Shown here one piece after another: positions 46,601 to 57,163 of a stretch of 64,000 nt of DNA. A model generated the notes under the pieces. The model was not told the DNA's origin, did not search any database, and worked only from the letters and a program-made list of their open reading frames with translations. The position numbers and the translations under genes are program-made. Source of the DNA: Asterella californica (lineage: Eukaryota > Streptophyta > Marchantiopsida > Marchantiales > Aytoniaceae); NCBI GenBank assembly GCA_036924285.1, contig JAYKYS010000005.1:29796001-29860000 (forward strand), written 5' to 3'. The number at the start of each line of letters is the position of its first letter. Within the stretch, counting starts at the first letter, position 1.

Positions 46601-48425
46601 CCGTCTCCACCTTGGGTTTAGACATCACTGCAACCCAAGCTTCATCTACTAACTTGATCTGCTTTCCAAACTGTCTAGCTGTGCAGATCTGAAATGCCAC
46701 CTTAGCTCGTTGGAACCTACGAGCAGCATGGTTTGGCTCCTTGGGTCTCTCTTTGATGATCAAAGGATGTGGTTGACCCAAGCCCCATCGGTCCATGACT
46801 ACGACGTTCCCTTCTTGAACATCTAGCTTTGCCTTGGTCTCTTGTAACCAAGACCAAGACAAGATACCCTCCATCGTGTCACCCAAGCTCATAACTAAAA
46901 ACTCATGCTTCCTAGTTACCCCTCCAACAGTAACAGGAACACTCATGAGCTTTTCTGTAACGGTTGTGCTGCCTTGCACAAACCTTATCAACAACGGGCT
47001 CATGATCTTGGTTCTAGTCACCCCTAAGGTCTTGACTAGCTTTTCATCCAAGACATTCACATCTGCTCCAGTATCAATAAGCAAACAACACCTTTGGTTT
47101 CCTAGTTTCACTTCAATCCACGGCAGAAAATCTCCATGTTCTACCAAATGCTCATCAGCGCATACCTCTGCTCCAGTAGATGCCTCAACTTGTTCTTTAA
47201 CACTGGTTGTCTCTTCAGCTCCCAACCCACGAACGTTGCTCGCTGTTGAACGTTGAGGACACTCACGAGCGATGTGACCATCCCGTCCACATCGAAAACA
47301 TGTCCTTGAAGGTGTAGCACTGCTAGCTCCACTGCTCCTAGCACCTGAAGTCGAAGCTTAGTTGGATCCTGCATTGGATGCATAAGATCCAGTAGGTCGT
47401 GTCTGAGTAGGACCACGAGTAACTCCTCGCTGCTGAGATCCACGAGAAAATCCTCTTCCAGATGCACCAAATCTTCCACCACCACGTCCTCTACCACCTC
47501 TACTCTGAGAGGACGCTATCTGTCCTTGAGGATTGCGCCAAAATCCTCTACTAGGCTCGCCACCACTTGTTCCACGCTGAAACTTGGAGGGCTGCACGGT
47601 GTAGTTACGTTCTCTAGTGTTCTCTGCTGCTTCCAAAAATGCAAACAAGTCTTGCATGTCCTCAGACTTGTGAAACATAACCCAGCTGTCAAATACACTA
47701 GCATAGAAGCCCTGCAGACCTTTCTTCAAGTGAAACAGCAAGTCGGTGCGATCTACCATGTGCAAACGAGTAACCAACTCAGAAAATCGCTGGAGGTACT
47801 GCCTGATACTCCCTGTCTGTCTCAGATGAATGAGCTCCAGTCGAAACTGTGTAGCTTCATCCACCGGTACCAAATGTCTTCTGAGTTCATCCTTCAGCTC
47901 CGGCCAAGTGGACATAGGAGTGGTACCGTTCAAACTCCTCATTCGCTGTTGACCTCCATACCATTCCTTAGCCTCTCCTTCCAGTCTACTAACAGCATAG
48001 GTAAACCAGCTGCACTCATCGAAATTCTCCAAGTAATTCTCCATCTCAGTAACCCACAACTCAAACTTGGAAAAGCTTTTCTCACCGTTGAAGGCTGATG
48101 GCGTTGCTGGTTCAGCCCACTTCACTTTCCGCTTGTGCCCTTCTTTGGCTGAGCTGCCTTCCGCAACATTCTCTTGCGCCTTCTGTGATCCATCTTCATT
48201 CTTATCTGCTTGAGTAGCATCAACTGCTCCTTCACCCAGCAGTGCTAAATCCTTGACTTGCTCAGCTTCTGGTACAGGGACCTCTGCTTCTTTCTCCTGT
48301 GTTGCTTTTGCTTGAGCTAAATCCGCCTTAAGCATCTTGTTCTCAGCTTCTACTTGCTCAAGTCGGCCTTCCAACTTCTTCAGAAACGCCTGCATCTCGT
48401 CCATCCCAGTCGGCACGGCTTCCAT
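43650..48425 (-). pseudogene. gag-pol: Gag-pol polyprotein of chromovirus copy 2 (single nonsense codon)
   Basis: One continuous frame of 1591 codons plus stop, interrupted only by TAA at 47358-47360 (codon 356; copy 1 has CAA). Order: N-terminal coiled-coil-like segment (residues about 10-50), retrotransposon gag domain (about 130-225), Gly/Arg/Gln-rich linker, CCHC knuckle ([15 protein letters not shown], about 47262-47306), protease ([12 protein letters not shown], about residue 451), RT with YLDD at 45981-45992 (about residue 812), RNase H (HTDASQWA, HEQEMFAVVH, VVTDC), integrase (HDCELAGHGG zinc region, then DDE core with YHPETDGQTERT), GPF motif and a C-terminal chromodomain-like segment. 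A 6-bp in-frame deletion near the knuckle relative to copy 1 is harmless to the frame. Gag and pol share one frame, as in many plant chromoviruses. Confidence 0.93.
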
Positions 48426-48461
48426 TGTCGATGGTGTTCAGCAAAGATTCAACCTGAACCT

Positions 48462-48473
48462 GCTCTGATACCA
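48462..48473 (-). other. tRNA-Met primer binding site, copy 2
   Basis: TGGTATCAGAGC on the minus strand, two bases from the LTR, identical to copy 1. Confidence 0.9.
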
Positions 48474-48475
48474 AC

Positions 48476-49412
48476 TGTAACGTTTGACCGCAGATCACAG
48501 AGTCGAGTCGTCCGTCTCTAGCCAATGAATCGCCGAACGTGAACCTCCTTGAAGACCTTGTACTATATTTGTATCTCCAGATCCAGTTCGTTAAACTTTC
48601 CGTTAATAAACACCAAGGATTTGATAACCGTCGGACGAGTTTAGAATAACCAACTAGTCTTCTGCAGGTCTCTGCTACTAATCTCAGGTTTCAGAACACT
48701 GTGGAAACTATTCCTGGCTTGGGTTTGGTAAAATTTGGGCAGCGCTTCCACTAATGGTGGTTAAGTCGGAACGCAATAAACCCTGCAGGACTACAGCCAG
48801 GACTAGGAAGCCTAGTGGATGCTAGGAAGTAGGAAAGTACATAGAAATAGAGTCAACTCCACACCAGACGCTTCAATCCAACCTTGGCACTCAATCCAAG
48901 CTTGCTTATCATATAACAAAGCAAATCACGGGCTCATATACATTACACAGCGTTTTCTTGCTAACAAGGTCTCGGAGAGCTCTTGGGACGGCAATTCTTC
49001 ACTGCTCTGCAAATCTCCTGATAATTTCACTCCAGAACGCTATCTCTTCCGGAATCTTCACTCTAAACGCTGTAATCTTCCACTCAATAGACTAGATCTC
49101 AAATTGAAAGTTAGACCAAGGCTAGAATCCCGCTGATCCCCTTAGTCTACAACTATTTACTCACAGCCTGCACTCAGCTTACTCCCTGTGAAATTTCCAC
49201 CTTGCACCTCTCTGCGATAAGCTCTCAGTGTAGTCTCAGTTTCTTGCTCTCTGGCCTGGTCTCTGGTGTGCGTACAGTGAAAATGATAAAAAGCCCCGGT
49301 TCTAGAGTTCGCGAACCCATTTAACCCTTATCCTTGAGCCCTCGCCGTTTCCTTGTAGCCGCCACGTGTTTTTGTGTAATCACTGCCCATATTAATAGTA
49401 AACGACGTTACA
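48476..49412 (-). repeat. 5' LTR of chromovirus copy 2
   Basis: 937 bp, TGTAACG to CGTTACA. It has a CACGTG G-box at 49363-49368 in U3. The palindrome near 49306-49319 has one changed base relative to the 3' LTR. Confidence 0.95.
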
Positions 49413-49416
49413 ATAA
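49413..49416. repeat. 4-bp target-site duplication, copy 2 (right)
   Basis: ATAA, matching 41520-41523. Confidence 0.8.
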
Positions 49417-50999
49417 CGTACAGTGTATGTTTACAAAATACGTTTATATATTCATGTATGTTCAGTATTATGATCATAAGATTTATAAACACAAATATGC
49501 ACTTGTCAATGATGAAAAAGTATTTCATTACTGATTCATATTTACTATGTAATATGCGTCTAATCTAGCCACGTGGACAAACATGTTACAGTATATGGAA
49601 ACTCAGATATGATATCAAGAGTCTTATTTATTTGGTAACTTTTATATTTCAACTAAAGATTTTTTAGAAACAGCGTAGAGATTCTAAAAATTCTGTGAGT
49701 TTCATCTCTCAGACTGAGTAATAATAATTTAGATAATGGGTTTTTTATACAACGTATTGTGCCTTATATTTGATGTAGGTTTGATTTGGACTGAAAACTG
49801 AACTTTGAAATGATCAGTTATAGCGAGAAAGTGAAATAGAACACATGTCCGTTCCTTGTGTTCGGGGGAAGACACTGTCCTAATCAGTCCAATACGAAAA
49901 CTAATGCTTATAAGCAGAAACTTCACTTTTAGAACTGAAGGGTTTAGGGTTTAGGGTTAAACCCTAAACCCGCAAGCATTTCATTTAGTTCTGTGTGCAG
50001 AGAAGTTGCTGTATTCTTCCTCGGAACTTAATCTCTTCATCTTAGGGGATGTAAGGGGAATAATACATTATGTAAACTAATAAAAATCCGTAAAAACTAA
50101 TCAGAGTGAAATGTTGTATTATTATTAATAAGTATGCAGGGTAGGACTAAAACTTTAGTTTTGCATTATTAGTTAATGTAAGATCTTCTAAATTATGCAG
50201 AATTAATGCACATCGTACGAATAATAAAGGGTGAATCTTTTTAATCTAACTAAATTGTAATAGGTACAAATTATCTAATATGTCTAAATTAGTTATTTTT
50301 AATATTACAATAACCTTTCTATCAATTTTTCAAACTTTTTATTTCTAGTTCTTTTTGTTCTGTTAACGGTGTAATTAATAAACAAAAATGTAACAAAATT
50401 TATAGAAGGAGAAAATAAACAAACTCTCAAGATTCCAACTTGTAAAACGACATACTGTGACTGTGCACTCATACAAAAATGTGGAATGGATTGTTCATTT
50501 CTGATACCGTAAAACCATTGACTGACGCAAGTTCTGCATCTACGGGCATTGGCCGGTTTACAACAAAACAGTCAAACGAAGTCGGATCCTAACCCGTAGG
50601 GTTAAAGGGGTGTGGCTTTGCACTTGGATAAAGAGTGCGTGGTATTCGGTAAGGCAACAGTGAGTGTTTGGACACATGCATGAAGAGAAGCGGTGTAAAC
50701 TATACTATTTACAGTCGTAACTGGATAAGTGCACTACCATCTAACTGGAATCGCTGGGTTAGTGAAATCCACTTTGACTATTAGAATTCAACAAAAGATT
50801 ACTCGGTAGAAGTGCAAAATTCCACGTCGGATAAGTGCCATCCATATTTTACTCCCGAGCTTCATAGAACAAACGCATTAGAGTAATTTTTTAGAAGTGC
50901 AAACTTGCGATTATAGAGAGTAAGGGAAAATAGGTGGCAAATCTTACTGCTGATAGTCCATAGTCGAGTATTCATTAGAATGAAAACAAAAATAACATC
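49417..50999. other. AT-rich intergenic DNA
   Basis: No gene recognised. Open frames below 70 codons only. It contains the telomere-type palindrome at 49940-49971. Confidence 0.5.
49940..49971. repeat. Head-to-head plant telomere-type repeat
   Basis: GGGTTTAGGGTTTAGGG is followed at once by TTAAACCCTAAACCC, that is TTTAGGG units on one strand meeting their complement. The CCCTAAACCC half forms a near-perfect hairpin with the second and third G-rich blocks. AAACCCTAA is also the plant telo-box. Confidence 0.85.
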
Positions 51000-51345
51000 A
51001 ATGAATAATATGCTTGTCTAACCACTTTTGGACAACTTTTGCTCTGTATTTATCATCAGAAACGATGTAACTGTTAGATAGAAAATTCTATAACAAGTTT
51101 TGTTGAAAATTAAAATTATTTTTTAAGTAATAAATGTTTGTCATACAAAGAATTGCAGAAACGTCCAGAAAACCTATAAGTGGAGACCATACCAACGCAC
51201 CTCTGACTGTGTACAAAAAACATTACTTCGGTAAATATTTTAGTTTATTATCTAACTCTTCTCGTTGGAAAGGTTAGATAATAAATTAAGTTTGTAGCAC
51301 TCTTCCATTCTGTGACGAAAGAGGTGAATATATATGCACTCCGCT
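51000..51345. repeat. Hairpin-bearing dispersed repeat, 51-kb unit
   Basis: Same body blocks as the units at 1.3-2.1 and 13.4-15.0 kb ('CAACTTTTGCTC', 'TATCATCAGAAA', 'GAAAATTCTATAACAAG', 'AAAACCTATAAGTGGAG'). It ends in a stem at about 51246-51288 pairing TTTATTATCTAAC with GTTAGATAATAAA, then AAGAGGTGAATATATATGCA. Confidence 0.65.
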
Positions 51346-51965
51346 TCCATGGTGGAAGTTCACATGCTTATGCCATCAATAAGAAGATTGTGTTTCTAAT
51401 CTGTAACTAGTTTAGTATTCTACTGAACGTCTAATCTCTAGAGGTTTAATTGGACATCCATAACAAATGTCGAACTTATCAGACCTCTCTAATAATTCCT
51501 GCTTGATCTGACCCCTAGCATGGAATTGCTTTGTTTTTTTTTGACAAGAGTAGTGATGTGAGAAGAGACCAGGATAAATTAATTTTAGATTGCTGGTTGA
51601 TTTATCTCTATATATTTTCCCAACGCACATTGCTAACAAGATAAAGTGATCTGTACAACGAAGAACTCCAAGTGAGAGATATAATCAAATGTTAAGGATA
51701 CAGGATACAATTAAACTCAGCTACATAGTTGATAGTGACAGTTGTCTAGTCATAAGTCACCTTGGTAAACTCAAGAGACTCTTGTCATGTCTCTGTAGTT
51801 ATGTAAGTTTAGTTATAGTCTTTTAGGTTCTTTAGGTGAGTACTGTTGAAACACTCTCGAGGACTATATAAGTTTTCTTTTGAGATATGATGTTATTTTG
51901 ATCCTCATTTTACTTTATTAATATCAAATAAGTTTCTAGTCTAATCTCCTTCAAGTCCATTTACT
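51346..51965. other. Spacer before the LINE 3' end
   Basis: No gene or repeat recognised. A 75-codon minus-strand frame (51412-51639) has no motif. Confidence 0.45.
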
Positions 51966-52658
51966 TTACTTTTTTTTTTTTCTGCGAAACTGGACGGCGT
52001 CGGAAACATTTATTAACCGAGGGGGGATCAGGACACTCACCCCGTCCCTCTCGTGACTCAGCACAATGTGCTGATCGGTACACTTGAGTTCGAGGCTAGT
52101 AGCCTCCCTATCGCCTTTGGCCCTACCACTTCTATTACTATACTCGAACGCGCCCTCCAGGCTACTTCTGTTGCTATCCCTAATCAAGTGCATCTCGTGC
52201 ACTCTGCTGTTGCTATTTCTAATCATGGGGCTTCCGTACTCATGCTCGAGGATTTTTTCATGCTTCCTCCTTCTCGCCACGCGGCTTCTGTCATGAGTGG
52301 AAGAGTTCGAATTTCTCTTTTTTTGCTTTTCCCTTTTGCTCTTAGCATCTTGACACATCGCCGTGTTAACCTTCTCCTTCTTATCGTCCGTCGTGCAGGT
52401 TTTCGCACAAGAATTATCGATGTCATCGTTGCACCCCTTGATTCTCCGCAGTCTCTCGTGCCGTCCACCGTCAGCATTCGTCTTGTCTCTCTTTCTCGGT
52501 GTAACCTCGTCGTAGTTCATCGCCCTACCCTCTTTACGAGCCTTCGTATCATTAAGAATCTGATCGGCATTCAGGTTCTCCATGCGTTGGGACTCTTCAT
52601 GACCATTGTGCTTCTGCTTCTTGCAATTCTGACGGTTTCTCTTGCTAACCATCCCCAT
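51966..52658 (-). CDS. 230-codon basic ORF in the LINE 3' region, unknown
   Basis: An open frame downstream of the zf-RVT segment encodes a very hydrophilic, Lys/Arg/Asn/Ser-rich product with repeated RNSN/RDSN-type stretches and runs into the poly(A) as KKKK. The opposite strand is also open over most of it, so low-complexity composition may explain both. It could be a 3' UTR without stops or an accessory reading frame. No known domain. Confidence 0.25.
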   Translation of the reverse strand: MGMVSKRNRQNCKKQKHNGHEESQRMENLNADQILNDTKARKEGRAMNYDEVTPRKRDKTNADGGRHERLRRIKGCNDDIDNSCAKTCTTDDKKEKVNTAMCQDAKSKREKQKKRNSNSSTHDRSRVARRRKHEKILEHEYGSPMIRNSNSRVHEMHLIRDSNRSSLEGAFEYSNRSGRAKGDREATSLELKCTDQHIVLSHERDGVSVLIPPRLINVSDAVQFRRKKKK

Positions 52659-52707
52659 TAGCCTCTCGCAGACGATCCAGTTGTTGCTGGAAGTAAGGGG
52701 CCTTACA

Positions 52708-54099
52708 TCATTTTTGGAGAGTGTTGATTTCGAAGTTGATCTGTTTGACTCTTTCCTCCTTCTTCTCTTCCGCGTCGTCTTCTATCCCCGCGATGAGCGC
52801 CTTCGCTTTTCTTTCGATGTTGTTGATGCAGACCAACATGGGTATGTTCCTAACTTTCCCTTTGAACACCTTCTCGTTGCGTTCTAGCCAGATTTGGGAC
52901 AAGATTTCGATCGTGCCTATTTGTTTTGTCTCCTTTCTGTCTTTGTTAGTCTCGTCAATGGCTTCCAGTAAGGTGAGGGGAGGAATAGATCTATATAAGA
53001 TCCCCTGCGTGATCCCAAACCACTGTTGCCATTTACTCCGTGCCTTTTCGCACTCCCAGAAGCAGTGATCGAAAGTTTCGTCTTCTTTTTCACATCTAGA
53101 GCAGATCCCACTCCCCTTCTTCATTTTTGCCATTCTTCCAGCCGTAGGGAAACCTTGCTGTATGATCTTCCACAGCCAGGTCTTATCGCGGATAGGGATA
53201 CGAGCTGACCAGATTCTTCTCCATCTCTTTCTCCAGGTTTTCTCGGTGTCTTCGCTCCTCCACTTGTTGTTAAATCTCGTGTGTTGGCTAGTTTCACCTT
53301 CCAGCACCCCACTCCAGTCTCTTGTGGATAGATCCCAGCCTTCGATTTCTTTGTTCACCTGCGTTTTCCATCGCCATCCTTCGACCTCATGTAGTGGTCT
53401 TCTGGTGTTTTCAGTTTTGATAGCTTGAGCCCAGTCCCTAACTTTTCTTACCTCCTCCGATTCTCTATCTCTCCTGAGCCTGTTCCCTAAGCACCACTCT
53501 CTGAAGGTAGCAATCATGGTCATTTTCCCTTCTTTCGCCACTTTCTTTACTTCTCTCGCCGTCTCTTTCGTTATCCACCCCTCACTTTCATCCAGAAGAG
53601 AGAACTGCAAGACAGAGGTGTTCACTCCGAAAACCCTTCTGTTTGTGTCAAGTTGCAAATGCGTCCTGAGTTCACACCAGATGTTTCTTAGTGTGTTGTA
53701 GGTTCTCGCTCTGGCAACCTTCGGAGGGGTCGTTAGGATCCATATTTCTTGCGCTGTCCATTCCTTCCTCTCTTTCTTCCATCTTCCCTTGTTTGTGCTA
53801 TCTTCAGCCAGTTTTTCTGCCACCCTGATCCAATCCTCATCTTCCATGAAACGAGAACACAGTTTAGCTTTTAACACTTTTTGCTGCATCTCGAAGGTCA
53901 TGAGTCCCATTCCCCCATCTCTCCTTTTCTTCTTGAATTCGTCCCAAGCTATCAGTGGCACTCTATCTTGACCTTCTTTGTTGATGCCCCATACGAACTT
54001 TCTGCACATCCTCTCCATGATGTCAGTCGTACTTTTGCTGAAGGATAGACACGATAGGATGTGAGTGGGGATCGTCCTTAGCACATGCTTCACCACCAC
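52708..54099 (-). pseudogene. LINE ORF2 C-terminal part with zf-RVT region
   Basis: A 463-codon open frame follows the RT palm after a frame break. It contains the conserved post-RT helical region (VLRTIPTHILSCL, FVWG, GGMGLM) and the RT-associated zinc-binding segment (about residues 295-365) with WRKRWRRIW, DKTWLWKIIQQGFPT and a CSRC...HCFWEC cluster. It is typical of plant L1 ORF2 proteins, where it helps bind template RNA. It ends with a charged, Lys/Glu-rich tail. Confidence 0.85.
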
Positions 54100-54315
54100 A
54101 ATTTTACAGCCATCGGAAGTAATCTTACGTCCAGTTCTTCAGTTTCTTTGCCATCTTCTCTATCACATATTTTGCCTGATCCTCTTCAATAATCTGCCAT
54201 CCTATAGGGTATCCTAGATATCTGACCATCTCTCTCTTTGCAGCTACGTGGCACCCTGTAGCCCTCATCCACTCAGGGGCCTCATCCATCGCTAGTGGAA
54301 TAATAGTGGATTTGG

Positions 54316-55642
54316 CTACGTTAAGTTTTGCTCCCGAAATTTGTTCATACTCTTCGATAACCTTCTGTAGATTACTGAAGTTGCATGCTGAGGCTCCGAG
54401 GCTAATCCATGTATCGTCGCAAACAGTTGGTGTAGCAGAGTCTTCCCTTCCTTTTGGGACAGTGGGATCCCTTGCAGTCCTCCTTGTTTTTCAGCTTCGT
54501 CCAGCATACACATCAAAGGTTGTGACGCTATCGCGAAAAGGAGGGGGGTCAGTGGGCATCCTTGTCTAACACCTCTCTGCAGTTGTATGTCCTCAGTGAA
54601 GTGTCCATTCACGTGCACTTTCGAGGTGGCTTCTTCAACCAGCCCTTTGGTTAACAGTATGAAGTTTCTCATCAATTTTCATCTGCTTCATTGTTTCTCA
54701 TAAGTAAGTGTGGTTCATCCTGTCATAAGCCGTTTCAAAGTCCAGCTTGACGAACATTGCATGGTACCCTCTTCTCTTCGTCCACTCTTTTCCAAGGTTG
54801 AAGGCTAACAGGTTGTCCTCTATATGTCTTCCTTTAATGAAGCCTTTTTGCCGCTTGTCCACTAGCTCGGGGGTAACCTCCCTGAGACGATTCGCTAGCA
54901 GCTTACTAATCACCTTGTATGTGTTACAGAGCATTGAGAGGGGGCGCCAGTTCTTCAGCACTTCGAGGTTCCCTTCTTTGGGCAGCAGCTTAATGACGCC
55001 TTGCGTCATTTTCCAAGACATTCTCTTCTCTGTCCAGTATTTCTGAATTACGGCCATAAAGTCTTCTTCCATCACAGTCCACAACGCTTTAATCACCTCG
55101 CTTGTCATCCCGTCTAGCCCTGGAGTTTTCTCATTTCCTAAGCTGTTTACCACTTCCCTGACTTCATCCTTGGTAGGCATTCTTGTCAGCCTTTCATTTT
55201 CTTCTCTGCTCGCGGTCTTCTTCACTAATGCTAGTGCTTTCTGTCTCTGCTCTTGCGCCCTTTCGACCTCTTCATCTTTTGAAAATAATCTCCGATAATA
55301 GTCGTGTATCTCGTTGATTATTTCCTTTCCTTCCGTTAGCGTTCTTCCGTCTTCCGTTTGCATGGTCGTAATTGCTTCCTTCAGCCGTTTAACCTTGATG
55401 ATGGCAAAGAAGAATTTGGACGGTGCTTCTCCTTCCCGGATCCATCTCACCTTGCTTCGTTTCCTCCAAAATTCTGCCTTCTCTCGTTCCAGCATCTCTA
55501 TTTCTCTCTCCATTCTTGTCAGTTCTTCATCAGCCACAGTGCACCTTCTGTTGGCTATCTCTTTTTTCTTGTTCTCCAGTAATTCGAGTTTGTCCATCCT
55601 CTCCTTCCTCCTCCTCTGTAGTTCTCTTTCCCCTTCCTTCAA
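54316..55642 (-). pseudogene. LINE ORF2 reverse transcriptase (frameshifted)
   Basis: The first part (55642-54698) has a charged coiled-coil linker, KTPGLDGMTSE, NWRPLSMLCNTYKVISK, QKGFIKGRHI and the first catalytic Asp in KLDFETAYDRMNH. After a frame break the second part (54675-54316) carries QRGVRQGCPLTPLLF. A single-base deletion at about 54417-54420 falls in the codons of the catalytic Ala-Asp-Asp box and shifts the frame, so the enzyme is dead. The downstream thumb region continues in another frame to join 54099. Confidence 0.85.
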
Positions 55643-55732
55643 TATCGCCTTTGTTCTATTCCATTTCAGCTCCCACTTGATTCTCGGGTCCTTCGCGTTT
55701 CTTCCAGTTTCTTTCCACGCTTCTTTGCTTGC

Positions 55733-56544
55733 TCACAGAAGGGTTTCAGACTTCAAGGTTTCTGTGGACACCTTATAGTAAGTACTCTTCTTTCCTTCGT
55801 TTTGGGTATTTTGGGACCAAGTTAGCAGGATTGACAGATGGTCCGAGAACACCTGCTTTCCGTCGTGTGTCAATGTTGGCCTACATGTTAGCCATTCTCC
55901 CCTTCTTGAAATGTAGATTCTGTCCAACCTTGACTGATCTAGCCTGTTTCCAACCCTTTGCTGCCTTGTGAAATAAGGGCCCTTCTGCGATGATGATATC
56001 TCGATTCCGTCTTCTAGATCTAGTTGCGTCTTCAGCTGCTGCCACTTTCTTCTCTCTGACCCGTGCTGCACAACAGTCTTCCCCACACTGTCGACCGGTG
56101 TTTCTACTGAGTTCCAATCTCCACCCATTATCCAGTTGTCTTCTTCTAGAGTGCTTCCTAACCAATCCCACAACATTATTCTTCTGCTCCTCTCATTTGG
56201 GCCGTATATAGAAGCAACATTAAAAGTGCCTTCTGTAGTGTCAATCTTTGCCCACGCTACAGTACCATCTCCTTTGACTCCTCTTGCGACCACCTTCCAT
56301 CTATCTAGTATGACTAGGGCAGCGCCAGCTCTTCCTTCTGCAGTAAGTCTACAATCACGTTTTCACTTTTCGCTATTTGCTGAAGACAGAACTCTGTCTT
56401 CTCCTCCTTTACTTTCAGTTCCTGAAGCATTAGTATGTCTGGTTGTCCACCGCATCCATTCCATCATTTTTTTATTCTTCGCATACTGTTGGGATGGCCC
56501 AGTCCCATGATGTTCCACGTCGCAACTCGTAGATTTAGCTTCAT
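55733..56544 (-). pseudogene. LINE ORF2 endonuclease (stop and frameshift)
   Basis: ORF2 begins at an ATG at 56544 with LRVATWNIMGLG, the first motif of the exonuclease-endonuclease-phosphatase fold. A TGA follows after about 26 codons in an A-run, then LMLQELKV (the catalytic Glu motif). A frame change near 56330 leads into an open stretch from 56293 with NVASIYGPN, MGGDWN, RLDRIYIS and SDHLSILL, the remaining catalytic Asp, Asn and His motifs. The domain nicks target DNA to prime reverse transcription. Confidence 0.85.
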
Positions 56545-57163
56545 CTATATCCTTGTGTTAGTTTGTTCCTCCCAGACCCGTTCTGCTCGCCTGTGCTGAT
56601 GTTGTTCGTCGTCGTTTGTTGGATCTAGAAGCGGACCTCGTCTGAGCGGATGACCCTCTGTTTTTACTCTCCTGATCTTTTCGCTTCTGCATCTGTACCG
56701 CATATTCGTGCTCAGTCTTGTACACTTCTTCCTCCTCCAAGTCCATACCGTCAGTGCTCTTCCTTTGCTGTTCTTCTTCTCCTTTTGAGGTTGTCATCTC
56801 CCTCATCATTTCCTGCTCTTCTCCACTGTTTTCTTCCGTTCCATTGCTATAGTTTTGATTTCTTTCCCGCTTCCTCGAGTCCTCTTTGTGGTTTTCCTTG
56901 TCTCTCTTTTCCTCGTTTTTCCTTTCTTCCTTGTCTTTGCTTCTCGGTCCCTATGCCTCTTCTGTAGCTTGTTCGTCTTCTTCCCTCCTCTCCAAGGTTT
57001 CCAATGCCTTGAACAGATTCGTTGTTGTCAGATTTCTGGATAATGATGCATTATCTGTAGTATTCGCCTTCATTGCTTGCCTCCTTCCTTCCATCTATGT
57101 GAAACCTTCCTCATCAATCTTCCCCTTCCCTTTGTCTGGCTGGTTTTTGGGCAGGTTTGCACT
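56545..57163 (-). pseudogene. LINE ORF1 tail and ORF1-ORF2 junction
   Basis: Charged low-complexity coding remnants continue ORF1 in other frames after a shift near 57170. The last open piece (56809-56558) is Glu/Lys/Arg/Ser-rich and ends 13 bases before the ORF2 ATG. This fits a disordered C-terminal tail of ORF1. Confidence 0.5.

Larger units (their letters stand above)
41524..49412 (-). mobile_element. Full-length Ty3/gypsy chromovirus, copy 2, with nested solo LTR
   Basis: A 7889-bp span on the minus strand: 5' LTR 48476-49412, primer site 48462-48473, gag-pol 48425-43650, and 3' LTR 41524-43246 interrupted by a 783-bp insertion. ATAA flanks both ends. By eye the LTRs differ at about a dozen sites, so this copy is older than copy 1. 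Even so, its gag-pol has only one visible nonsense codon. Confidence 0.95.

Noticed and set aside
52053..52661. 202-codon hydrophobic plus-strand open frame
   Set aside because: It is antisense to the LINE 3' region, and the hydrophobicity mirrors Lys/Asn-rich codons on the other strand.
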